Numbered from the stretch's first letter, positions 1 through 6,436 are shown. The stretch: DNA of 7,027 bases from Anaerolineales bacterium (GCA_030642885.1 DAOWMX010000117.1:1-7027), one strand, 5' to 3'. Numbers and translations: made by a program. The notes: a model not told the origin generated them from the sequence alone.

Positions 1-21
1 AAGGAAAAGGAAAATCATTAG

Positions 22-240
22 ATGTCTGAAATCAGCGGTGTTATCGCTCAACTATCTGCACTGACCTTCATCCTGACCAGTATGCTGGCCATGGGTATGA
101 GCCTGACGGTCAAACAGATCGTCCGACCCGCTGCGCAATACACGCCTGGTGGTCATCACCCTGCTGGGTGCGCGATCGGCGGGGAGATGGGCAAGCGTGT
201 ACAAGCCCAGACTGCACCCGCTGGTGAGGCGACATCGTAG
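22..240 (+). pseudogene. Degraded remnant of a bile acid:sodium symporter (BASS) family transporter
   Basis: The start ATG at 22 has an AAGG element at 7-10. The first 37 codons read as the N-terminus of a BASS-type transporter: LSALTFILTSMLAMGMSLTV is a first transmembrane helix followed by KQIVRP. The expected continuation then lies in the next frame: from 131 the codons read LRNTRLVVITLLG, so one extra base near 128-131 breaks the gene. After about position 170 this frame loses resemblance. The original frame instead reads IGGEMGKRVQAQ and ends at TAG 238-240, which resembles the short polar tail that often ends such transporters. BASS proteins are about 300 residues and this remnant spans 72 codons, so most of the membrane core is missing. 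I infer a frameshift plus a large internal deletion that left both ends. The family call rests on remembered family sequence, not on a search. A real novel 72-residue peptide or assembly errors are alternatives. Confidence 0.6.
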
Positions 241-379
241 CCCGAGTCTCATCATTGGATGGGGGCGAGATCATGGTTCTGATCGAAATCCTTGATGGCG
301 AGATGACTGAGAAAGGAGGTCCTAGCGAACAATTTATCGATGTGGTTGCCGCCCGATGACACTCGTTTCTTGTCGCGCG

Positions 380-396
380 GGCGGGTGCACCCCGCC
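380..396. other. Short GC-rich hairpin in a gene-free stretch
   Basis: GGCGGG (380-385) and CCCGCC (391-396) pair perfectly around the loop TGCAC. No T-run follows, so it is not a standard intrinsic terminator. The surrounding 241-491 holds no recognisable gene: only short open frames such as 273-359 and an isolated AAAGGAGG Shine-Dalgarno-like string at 312-319 with no start codon at a suitable distance. It may be debris from the same decay that destroyed the upstream transporter. Confidence 0.3.
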
Positions 397-446
397 GAGG
401 ACGCCGTAAATAGCGCCGGTGGGGGTGCAGAAGAACTGCTGCTGTA

Positions 447-472
447 ATCTATATAGAGATATAAAAACATTT
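447..472 (+). promoter_or_regulatory. Candidate AT-rich promoter for the small membrane protein gene
   Basis: In otherwise GC-rich sequence, 447-470 is strongly AT-rich. It contains the perfect palindrome CTATATAG (449-456) and a TATAAA hexamer (460-465) that could serve as a -10 element, placing a transcription start roughly 20 nt before the ATG at 492. No good TTGACA-like -35 box is visible at the proper distance, so the call rests on composition and position only. Confidence 0.3.
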
Positions 473-491
473 ACTACATAGGAGGAAAATT

Positions 492-782
492 ATGTGCTGC
501 TTCTTTACCTCATTACTCTTGGTTGGACCACGCCTAGCTACCCTGGTGTGGTATCTGTACAAACCGGTCTATGTGAATGGGGCATTTGACTCATTCATCT
601 GGGGTTTTCTGGGATGGCTCTTCCTACCCTGGACCACGCTGATGTACATCATCATCTATCCGGGCGGCATCATGGGATTTGATTGGCTCATCCTCGGGCT
701 GGGCATATTCGCCGACATGGCATCCTACTTCGGTGGGTACTATGAGCGTGATCGTCTGCCCTATGGAGACCAGATCCCCTAA
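492..782 (+). CDS. Small three-helix membrane protein, conserved hypothetical
   Basis: The product has 96 residues. The ATG at 492 has a strong AGGAGG site (480-485) six bases upstream, so the start is secure. Three hydrophobic segments are visible at about residues 4-22, 34-56 and 60-80, joined by short polar turns, with a charged C-terminus (YERDRLPYGD). Notable residues are Cys2-Cys3 at the extreme N-terminus, Gly-Pro-Arg (12-14) inside the first hydrophobic segment, Phe-Leu-Pro-Trp-Thr-Thr (44-49) in the second and Gly-Phe-Asp-Trp (62-65) opening the third. The pattern resembles small uncharacterised membrane proteins I recall from actinobacteria and Chloroflexota, but I know no assigned function. 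It stands 149 nt before the SulP gene on the same strand. The structured region between them suggests separate control or attenuation rather than simple co-translation. Confidence 0.85.
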   Translation: MCCFFTSLLLVGPRLATLVWYLYKPVYVNGAFDSFIWGFLGWLFLPWTTLMYIIIYPGGIMGFDWLILGLGIFADMASYFGGYYERDRLPYGDQIP

Positions 783-815
783 CGCACATAGCTAAAAAAT
801 TTCTAGCACCAAGAC

Positions 816-855
816 GGGGACTTCTGGACAATCACGAGAGAGCCCAGGAGTCCCC
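816..855 (+). promoter_or_regulatory. Strong 12-bp stem-loop between the small membrane gene and SulP
   Basis: The left arm GGGGACTTCTGG (816-827) pairs over its full length with the right arm CCAGGAGTCCCC (844-855), with a single G-U wobble and a 16-nt loop. It lies 33 nt past the stop of the upstream gene and 76 nt before the SulP ATG. No T-run follows, so a classic intrinsic terminator is unlikely. A leader RNA element, an mRNA 3'-end stabiliser or a protein-binding inverted repeat are possible. The pairing is seen directly; its role is inference. Confidence 0.55.
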
Positions 856-858
856 TAT

Positions 859-899
859 CCACCCCTGATCTCGTATTCGCACGGCAGCGGGTGGTACCG
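859..899 (+). promoter_or_regulatory. Second leader stem with a T-box-like core, upstream of SulP
   Basis: CCACCC (859-864) pairs perfectly with GGGTGG (889-894) around a 24-nt loop. The 3' arm is part of GGGTGGTACCG (889-899), which matches the first 11 bases of the usual T-box antiterminator core GGGTGGTACCGCG. A true T-box would need a downstream CCC strand to close the antiterminator and a long specifier stem I upstream. Neither is evident before the Shine-Dalgarno site at 918-923. The stem itself is real as a sequence pattern; the T-box reading is weak. Confidence 0.25.
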
Positions 900-931
900 A
901 GAACGCGAAGAATGCGGAAGGAGATCAAAAG

Positions 932-2725
932 ATGACGACGCAAACTACCACGGCGGGACAATCCCGTCCGATGCCTCAAGCCCCCAGCACGCTGGAGCGC
1001 TGGTTTCCGATTGGAGCCTGGCTGCCGAAATATGAATGGGGCAAATTCCTGACCGCTGATCTCATCGCAGCAGTAAGCGTTGCCGCGTTGCTGATCCCCG
1101 AATCCATGGGCTATGCCACCGTCGCTGGTGTTCCGGTCCAGATTGGGCTCTACGCAGCCCCGCTGGCGCTGATCGGCTATGCCATGTTCGGTGGGTCGAA
1201 GCTGCTCGTGTTCGCTGCCGCGGGATCGGTGGCTGCCGTTTCCGCCAGCGTAGTGGGTAATCTCTCGGGAGGCGACCAGAGCACGGCGGTAGCCCTCGCT
1301 GCTGCTCTGGCGCTTGTCACCGGAGTGGTGTTCGTCTTTGCTGGACTTGCCCGTCTGGGATGGATCACGAATTTCATGTCGAAGGCCATCATGGCCGGGT
1401 TTATCCTGGGTATGTCGATCCAGATCATCGTCGGACAGTTCGGTAAGCTCTTTGGCGTCACACTCGCCGACGGCAACACGTTCGAGAAGCTGTGGTCGGC
1501 AATCTCCCAGATCGGCGATTGGAATTGGACTGCAACTGTGATCGGTGTCGGTGCGTTGCTGCTGATCGTCGCCATCCAGCGCTTCATCCCAAAGCTGCCT
1601 GCAGCCCTTACCGCGGTGGTGATTTCATCAGTCATTGTGGCGGTAGCCGGCCCCAATATCGATCTCGTGGCCGAGATCCCCAAAGGTCTCCCATCGTTCG
1701 GGATCCCATCCGGGATCGATGGCTCGACCTGGCTCAGCCTGCTCGCAGGCGGTGCGGTGGTGGCACTGGTTGGCTTCTCGGAGGGATGGGGCGCCTCGGC
1801 CAACATCTCCAGGAAGACCCATGACCAGTTGGATACCAACCAGGAGTTCCGTGCCTACGGGGTCGGTAATATTGGAGCCGGTCTGTTAGGCGGCATGGTC
1901 GTTACCGGCAGCCTATCGAAATCATCGAGTGCCATGGCAGCTGGAGGCCGGACCCAGATGACGAACATCTTCCTGGCGGGCATCCTGCTGCTGACCCTGC
2001 TTTTCCTGGCGCCGCTTTTTCAATGGCTCCCCGAAACGGTCCTGGCAGTCATCGTGATTAATGCCATGTCGGGTTCCGCAAATCCGCGGAAACTGAAGCT
2101 GCTCTGGCACATTGACCGGCCCGACTTCGCCCTGGGGTTCATCACTTTCTTCCTGGTCCTGGCGCTCGATCTGCTGCCCGCCATGATCGTCGGCATTGTC
2201 CTGTCCGTGATTTACGTCATCTACCGGATGAGCTTTCCGGGTCGGTCTATCCTGGGGAGGGTCGCCGATACGGGCGATTTCGAATCAATAGCCTGGCAGT
2301 ACGGCCAGCGTAGCGGGACGACCGATTCGAAGGCCGAACCTGTGCCGGGCGTGATTATGTTCCGTTTCGCCGCGCCATTGATCTTTTCCAACGCCGAATC
2401 TTTCAAGAACGGTTTGGAGCAACTGCTCATCAAGGCCGGCGCCGAAGGGGAGCTGCCGAATACGGTGGTCGTCGATTGTGAAGAACTCATGTATGTGGAT
2501 GACACCGGCGCAAGCGCCATTAAAGACTTCTTCAATTACGCTCAGAGATACGAGGTTGAGCTTTCGCTGGCCCGCGTGCATTCCGGGGCTCACAAGCTGT
2601 TGGAGCTTACCGGGGTGATCGATGAGATCGGCGAAGCGCGCATCTACGACACGGTGCGTCACGCGGTGGATGCCGCAACTGCTCCGGCAACGGGAATGCA
2701 GGCTGAGAAAGGAACAGATGCATAA
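932..2725 (+). CDS. SulP/SLC26 family anion transporter with C-terminal STAS domain
   Basis: The 597-residue length is typical of bacterial SulP proteins. The ATG at 932 has AAGGAG (918-923) eight bases upstream. After a polar N-terminus, residues 38-430 form the membrane domain. Hallmarks are the first-helix region LIPESMGYATVAGVPVQIGL (54-73), the helix-3 region AAAGSVAAVSAS (95-106), which binds substrate in the family, and the block NQEFRAYGVGNIGAGLLGG (303-321) followed by VTGSLSKSSSA (324-334). Residues 474-580 are a STAS domain: VIMFRFAAPLIFSNA (475-489), VVVDCEELMYVDDTGASAI (512-530) and the closing GVIDEIGEARIYDTVRHAV (561-579). The DDTG segment sits where the regulatory Asp-Ser loop lies in anti-sigma-factor antagonists. 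Such proteins import sulfate, bicarbonate, dicarboxylates or other anions, usually with H+ or Na+. The substrate here is undetermined. The neighbouring cation/proton antiporter makes a Na+-dependent bicarbonate transporter like BicA one possibility. Confidence 0.95.
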   Translation: MTTQTTTAGQSRPMPQAPSTLERWFPIGAWLPKYEWGKFLTADLIAAVSVAALLIPESMGYATVAGVPVQIGLYAAPLALIGYAMFGGSKLLVFAAAGSVAAVSASVVGNLSGGDQSTAVALAAALALVTGVVFVFAGLARLGWITNFMSKAIMAGFILGMSIQIIVGQFGKLFGVTLADGNTFEKLWSAISQIGDWNWTATVIGVGALLLIVAIQRFIPKLPAALTAVVISSVIVAVAGPNIDLVAEIPKGLPSFGIPSGIDGSTWLSLLAGGAVVALVGFSEGWGASANISRKTHDQLDTNQEFRAYGVGNIGAGLLGGMVVTGSLSKSSSAMAAGGRTQMTNIFLAGILLLTLLFLAPLFQWLPETVLAVIVINAMSGSANPRKLKLLWHIDRPDFALGFITFFLVLALDLLPAMIVGIVLSVIYVIYRMSFPGRSILGRVADTGDFESIAWQYGQRSGTTDSKAEPVPGVIMFRFAAPLIFSNAESFKNGLEQLLIKAGAEGELPNTVVVDCEELMYVDDTGASAIKDFFNYAQRYEVELSLARVHSGAHKLLELTGVIDEIGEARIYDTVRHAVDAATAPATGMQAEKGTDA

Positions 2726-2957
2726 CGGCAATTGTTGGATGGATATTTGATTCAACGACTAGTGCAGCCGAGATGCTCGTCCTGGTGCAGCAATTGTGGT
2801 AGGGAAAATCCCTTGCGGTTTTTCGTGGCGCATGCATCACCAGCCCGCAGGGTAGATCGTATACGACTCACCTGACCAATGATTCGGCATCGGAGTTAGA
2901 GATGGTTGGAAGAAGGTGGGAGGCCTATGCCATAGATCTGGAAGCGAGAGGATAAAT

Positions 2958-2987
2958 ATGATCGGGGACGGCAATGGAATCAATTGA
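2958..2987 (+). other. Nine-codon upstream ORF overlapping the antiporter start
   Basis: GAGAGGA (2946-2952) stands five bases before an ATG at 2958 that opens a nine-codon frame (MIGDGNGIN) ending at TGA 2985-2987. It overlaps the antiporter ATG (2974) in another frame. The antiporter start has only a weak GGGGAC (2964-2969) in front, so ribosomes loading at 2958 could re-initiate or be diverted. This could be translational coupling, a leader peptide or chance. It is the only notable element in the 248-nt gap 2726-2973 besides the 10-bp palindrome TCGTATACGA at 2857-2866. Confidence 0.3.
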
Positions 2988-4314
2988 CCTACTGGTCGTT
3001 ATCCTGGTGATTTTGTTTATCGCGGGGATCTCGCGGCGCATTCAAACAACGATCCTGACTGTGCCGATGCTGTGTATGGTGCTCGGGCTCCTGGCAGGAC
3101 TTGTATTTCCGGAATTAATTTCACTCTCCTACAACGATCGATTGGTGGAGATCATCGCCACAATCACGCTGGTGATGCTCCTTGCGACGGACTCCTCGCG
3201 GATCAGTGTGCAGAGTTTGTACCGTTTTCACGACCTGCCCATGCGTCTGCTGTTCATCGGACTGCCGCTTACGATGATCCTCGGAACCATCCTGGCCAGC
3301 GCCATGTTTGGCGACCTGATGTTCTGGGAAGCGGCTGTGCTGGCGGTATGCCTTGCGCCTACCGATTCAAGTCCGGCGGAAAGGGCTGTAGAAAATCCCT
3401 CTGTCCCGGTGCGAATCCGCCAGGCGCTCGATATCGAGGGCAGTCTGAACGATGGCATCACGATGCCATTCCTGGTGATGACAATAGCCATGGCGACTTC
3501 TGCCCAGAGCGGAATTGGCCAGGGGAAGGTGCTGGAGTTTGCGACTGGTCAAATCGTTTTTGGCGTCCTCGTTGGGCTCCTGACCGGTTATCTCGGCGCG
3601 AGGTATATAGATTGGGGAAAGCAGAGCGGTTGGATGTCCAACCGCTTTCTGAAAATATGCTGGCTGGCATTGATCATCCTGACCTATGTGGCTGCAGATT
3701 TTATTGGGGGGAACGGGTTCATCGCATCGTTCGTGTTCGGCATCACTTCGGGCAATGTGATTGGCAAACTGGAGGAGGAACCCCTGCAGGAGTTTGCCGA
3801 GGCGGAGAATTCCCTGCTTATGCTGGCGACCTACGTGATCTTCGGGATGGTGATGCTGACCAAGGCGCTTGAAAACATCAACTTGACCGTTGTGATGTTC
3901 GCCCTGCTCAGTCTCACGGTGGTGCGGATGCTGCCTGTGGCGATCAGCATGATCGGGACCAAATTGCGTGCCATTTCGGTGCTGTACATGGGCTGGTTCG
4001 GGCCGCGCGGGATCGCGACGATCCTGTATATCATAACCGTGATCGGCCGTGAAGACATCGCAGGAAAAAACACGATCTATGATGTGGCTATCCTCACCGT
4101 GGCGCTGAGCTTAATCCTGCAGGGGTCCACAGCGTGGCCGCTTTCCGAGTGGTATGGCAAGCGAATCGCGCAGCTTGATAAGCAAGGGGAGGCCGATGGG
4201 GAGATGACAGAAGTGCCTGAAATGCCCACCCGGGCAGGCAGGGGGCGAATGGGAGACCGCGCACCGAGGGTCTCGGAGACAGGGATACAAGTAGAAACCT
4301 CGAGGGATGAATGA
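2974..4314 (+). CDS. CPA1-type monovalent cation/proton antiporter
   Basis: The 446-residue product is almost wholly membrane-embedded, with about 12 hydrophobic segments up to residue 390 and a hydrophilic tail (about 396-446). It fits the Na+/H+ exchanger (CPA1, NhaP-like) fold. The family signature appears as APTD (128-131) and, after VPVRIRQALDIEGS, LNDG (158-161). Asn159-Asp160 is the ion-binding pair of electroneutral CPA1 antiporters, and Thr130-Asp131 belongs to the crossed-helix centre. LLATDSSRIS (69-78), Arg318 in TVVRMLPV and GWFGPRGIA (340-348) are further hallmarks. The protein should exchange Na+ (or K+/Li+) for H+ across the cytoplasmic membrane, setting pH and sodium gradient. 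The ATG at 2974 was chosen because the protein then begins directly with helix 1; its Shine-Dalgarno site is poor. Odd points: the stretch after TD reads SSPAERAVENP where relatives usually have AALGQAVV, and the usual ESGLNDG reads EGSLNDG. No TrkA-type domain follows. Confidence 0.92.
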   Translation: MESIDLLVVILVILFIAGISRRIQTTILTVPMLCMVLGLLAGLVFPELISLSYNDRLVEIIATITLVMLLATDSSRISVQSLYRFHDLPMRLLFIGLPLTMILGTILASAMFGDLMFWEAAVLAVCLAPTDSSPAERAVENPSVPVRIRQALDIEGSLNDGITMPFLVMTIAMATSAQSGIGQGKVLEFATGQIVFGVLVGLLTGYLGARYIDWGKQSGWMSNRFLKICWLALIILTYVAADFIGGNGFIASFVFGITSGNVIGKLEEEPLQEFAEAENSLLMLATYVIFGMVMLTKALENINLTVVMFALLSLTVVRMLPVAISMIGTKLRAISVLYMGWFGPRGIATILYIITVIGREDIAGKNTIYDVAILTVALSLILQGSTAWPLSEWYGKRIAQLDKQGEADGEMTEVPEMPTRAGRGRMGDRAPRVSETGIQVETSRDE

Positions 4315-4336
4315 CGGAAAGGAAAGGTATAAGCGT

Positions 4337-4912
4337 ATGGAAAACGATGTGAGCGGCGATCAAGCTGAGCGTTTAGGGCTGGGTTTCTGGACTACGCTCA
4401 TCCGCGCAGTTTTTGTGATCATGCTTGGCCTGGCCATGATTCTAACCCCAGATAAATCCCATGTTACGCTTTACAACTTCATGGGCATGTTCTGGCTTAT
4501 GAGTGGTGTTGTGCTTCTTCGACGGGAGGCTCACCAAACTGGAAGTCGTCTGCTTCAGGTAGCAGGGTTCGCTGGCGTCCTGGCCGGGATTATGGTTATC
4601 ACCCGCAGTCTCACCCGCAACTATCTGAGCGAATTTCTGGTCACGGATCTGCTTGGAGTGGTCGTTCTGATGACGGGGATACTACACATCATGTCGGGGA
4701 TCCGGGTCAGGAAAGGAACCATGAGCGGTCGAATGGAACTCAACATCATGATGGGTATCTTCGAGATCTTGCTGGGTGGCATACTTCTGTTCACTCAGAA
4801 AGGCAACAATACGTTGATGTATTTGGTAGCCACAATCTGGGCCTTGCTCGGCGGGGCGTTCCTTTTCTTGGATGCCTGGCGTCAATACCGTAAAAACAAA
4901 GCGGAGGGATGA
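4337..4912 (+). CDS. HdeD/DUF308-family six-helix membrane protein
   Basis: From the ATG at 4337 the product has 191 residues. This start was preferred because AAAGG (4323-4327) lies nine bases upstream. An in-frame ATG at 4307 would add ten residues, but it overlaps the antiporter stop and its GAGGG directly abuts the start codon. Six hydrophobic segments lie at about residues 19-37, 46-62, 74-90, 101-123, 134-153 and 159-179, arranged as three helix pairs. Each pair has a Gly-rich or Leu/Ile-Gly pattern (IMLGLAMILTP, LAGIMVITR, GIFEILLGGILLF), as in HdeD and DUF308 proteins. In E. coli HdeD is tied to acid resistance at high cell density, but the molecular function of the family is unknown. 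The gene begins 22 nt after the antiporter and ends 7 nt before the channel gene, so co-transcription is likely. A related small membrane family is the main alternative. Confidence 0.85.
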   Translation: MENDVSGDQAERLGLGFWTTLIRAVFVIMLGLAMILTPDKSHVTLYNFMGMFWLMSGVVLLRREAHQTGSRLLQVAGFAGVLAGIMVITRSLTRNYLSEFLVTDLLGVVVLMTGILHIMSGIRVRKGTMSGRMELNIMMGIFEILLGGILLFTQKGNNTLMYLVATIWALLGGAFLFLDAWRQYRKNKAEG

Positions 4913-4919
4913 AAGTGGT

Positions 4920-6338
4920 ATGGCTATTCAAACGAGCATGGACATAAACTTCATAAAAAAACAGGCGATCCTGCTCGCACTCATCTTGTTGGCTTCGATC
5001 GTTTCGGCCTGTGGTGCAGCGCCTGCGGCAGTTGGTGCTGCTGCAACACTCGTCTCTGGGACTCCCGATGTAACTTCTGATAGCACCTCTCCCACAGGGG
5101 AAGCCGCGCAGGGCGGCGGTAATCTATCAGATGCCGTTGCCTCCAGAACACCGCAACCCACAGCTGTCCCGAGTCGCTTCGATGAGCGGATCGATAATTT
5201 CGCATCCGAAACGGGTCTGTCTGGAAAGTCCTTTTTGGGTCTGACCGCGGAGGATTGGATCAACCTGGCAGTCTCTGTGGTTATTTTTCTGGCCGGATAT
5301 ACGATCGGCATCCGCCTGCTGAATTTTGGTTTGAAATGGCTGCTCCAAAAACGAACGAAAGAAACCGGCGACTCTGACATGGATGATTATTTTTTGGAGG
5401 ATATCAAACGGGAACTGCGAGTTCTTGTGGTGCTGATAGTTGGACGTTTCGCCGTCTTCCGGTTGGATTTTCTGAGTGAGGGTTTGATGACCCTGCTGGA
5501 TGACATCATCTTTATCGTTGGATTGATTGCTGTTACGCTCATCGCCCTGAGATTGGTAAATTTCCTCACTGCGAAATACCGGACCGGCCTGAGCTCTCAG
5601 GATGATCGTAAGCGCCTCAATCCCGTCATTCAATCGCTGCAGCGTCTGAGCGATGTCATCGTGCTGGTCTTCTTTGGGAGCATCGGCTTATCCCACTTTG
5701 GTTTTAGCGTCAATGCGCTAGTCGCATCTCTGCTTGTGATCGGCCTGATCATCGCCCTCGGCGCCCAGGACAACGTCTCGGACATCATTAACGGTTTTGT
5801 TATTTTGTTGGACCAACCGTTCCGAGCTGGAGACAGGATTTGGATCAAAGAACTGGACACAACCGGCCATATTATCGAAATCGGTACGCGCACGACACTC
5901 ATCCGAACAGGCGATAGCCGCGATGTGGTTATCCCCAATTCTCAGCTCTGTCAGAGCCAGGTGGTCAATTACTCCTATCCAGATCCCAGCTATCGGGTGC
6001 AGACTGACCTCGGCGTGGCGTACGGCTCCGATATGGGGCAAGCTCGGAAAGTCATCGAGGATACGGTGCGCGGGGTCGAGGGTGTGCTGTCCGACAAGCC
6101 GGTCCAAATCTATTTTCGAGAGTTTGGCGATTCAAGCCGCACTGTCCGTGTCCGTTGGTGGGTTGAGAGCTACGGCAAAAGACACACCGTGCGTGATAAG
6201 GTCAACACGGCACTCGAACTCGCGCTGGATAAAGCCGGGATCGGGATGCCGAATACGGCCTATGATCAGAACATTAAAATGGACAGTTCGCTTATCAAGG
6301 AATTAAAAGGAGAAGGAGGAAAAAAGGAAAAGGACTGA
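4920..6338 (+). CDS. MscS-family mechanosensitive channel with N-terminal lipoprotein signal
   Basis: The ATG at 4920 (472 residues) follows GGAGGG (4903-4908) by 11 bases. An in-frame ATG at 4872 would add 16 residues but overlaps the DUF308 gene by 41 nt, so it was rejected. Residues 11-30 form a Lys-headed hydrophobic signal ending in VSA-Cys31, a good lipobox. Residues 32-86 are a low-complexity Ala/Ser/Thr/Pro linker. Membrane helices follow at about 113-135, 166-183 and 192-214, and the pore-lining MscS helix is near 265-297 (LVASLLVIGLIIALGAQDNV, then GFVILLDQPFRAGDRI). The beta domain holds the typical TRTTLIRTGDSRDVVIPNS (323-341), and the alpha/beta C-terminal cage runs to about 445. 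Such channels open on membrane tension to release solutes after hypo-osmotic shock. The C-terminus is a Lys/Glu/Gly-rich tail (460-472). Lipidation is unusual for this family and is inferred from motif only. Confidence 0.92.
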   Translation: MAIQTSMDINFIKKQAILLALILLASIVSACGAAPAAVGAAATLVSGTPDVTSDSTSPTGEAAQGGGNLSDAVASRTPQPTAVPSRFDERIDNFASETGLSGKSFLGLTAEDWINLAVSVVIFLAGYTIGIRLLNFGLKWLLQKRTKETGDSDMDDYFLEDIKRELRVLVVLIVGRFAVFRLDFLSEGLMTLLDDIIFIVGLIAVTLIALRLVNFLTAKYRTGLSSQDDRKRLNPVIQSLQRLSDVIVLVFFGSIGLSHFGFSVNALVASLLVIGLIIALGAQDNVSDIINGFVILLDQPFRAGDRIWIKELDTTGHIIEIGTRTTLIRTGDSRDVVIPNSQLCQSQVVNYSYPDPSYRVQTDLGVAYGSDMGQARKVIEDTVRGVEGVLSDKPVQIYFREFGDSSRTVRVRWWVESYGKRHTVRDKVNTALELALDKAGIGMPNTAYDQNIKMDSSLIKELKGEGGKKEKD

Positions 6339-6351
6339 ACAGAGGATGATT

Positions 6352-6400
6352 TCCCCTTAAACGAGCATGCGCATAATCCAGCTGCAGCCGCGAAAGGGGA
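6352..6400 (+). promoter_or_regulatory. Inverted repeat that could hide an upstream ribosome binding site
   Basis: TCCCCTT (6352-6358) is the exact complement of AAGGGGA (6394-6400), with 35 nt between. The right arm is a Shine-Dalgarno-like string before ATG 6408 and GTG 6410. Pairing would block it, leaving the GGAGGT at 6425-6430 as the usable site. The long loop and seven pairs make the structure modest. Confidence 0.25.
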
Positions 6401-6436
6401 TGCAAAGATGTGCGCAGAAAGATTGGAGGTCACGCC

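Noticed and set aside
273..359. 28-codon open frame after the BASS relic
   Set aside because: There is no ribosome site at a usable distance before its ATG and no recognisable similarity; it is too short to support on its own.
889..899. Functional T-box riboswitch
   Set aside because: Only the 5' half of the core matches; no downstream strand closes the antiterminator and no specifier stem is visible in the 149-nt leader. Kept only as a weak structured-leader observation.
1177..1839. Long open frame of 220 codons on the minus strand inside the SulP gene
   Set aside because: It lies wholly antisense to a clear transporter, gives a Pro/Ser/Thr/Ala-rich product with no recognisable domain, and is the usual by-product of GC-rich codons on the other strand.
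2802..2814. AGGGA/TCCCT mini-hairpin followed later by a T-run (about 2819-2823), as a terminator after SulP
   Set aside because: The stem is only five pairs, and the T-run is separated from it by several bases including GCGG, so an intrinsic terminator is not supported.
3072..3872. Open frame of 266 codons on the plus strand inside the antiporter gene
   Set aside because: Out-of-frame shadow rich in Arg, Gly, Cys and Trp, with no family pattern, inside a well-supported antiporter.
4170..4183. 14-nt direct repeat GCAGCTTGATAAGC shared with 6883-6896
   Set aside because: One copy is inside the antiporter coding sequence and the other is intergenic. A single exact 14-mer pair in 7 kb is not far from chance, and no flanking repeat structure accompanies it.
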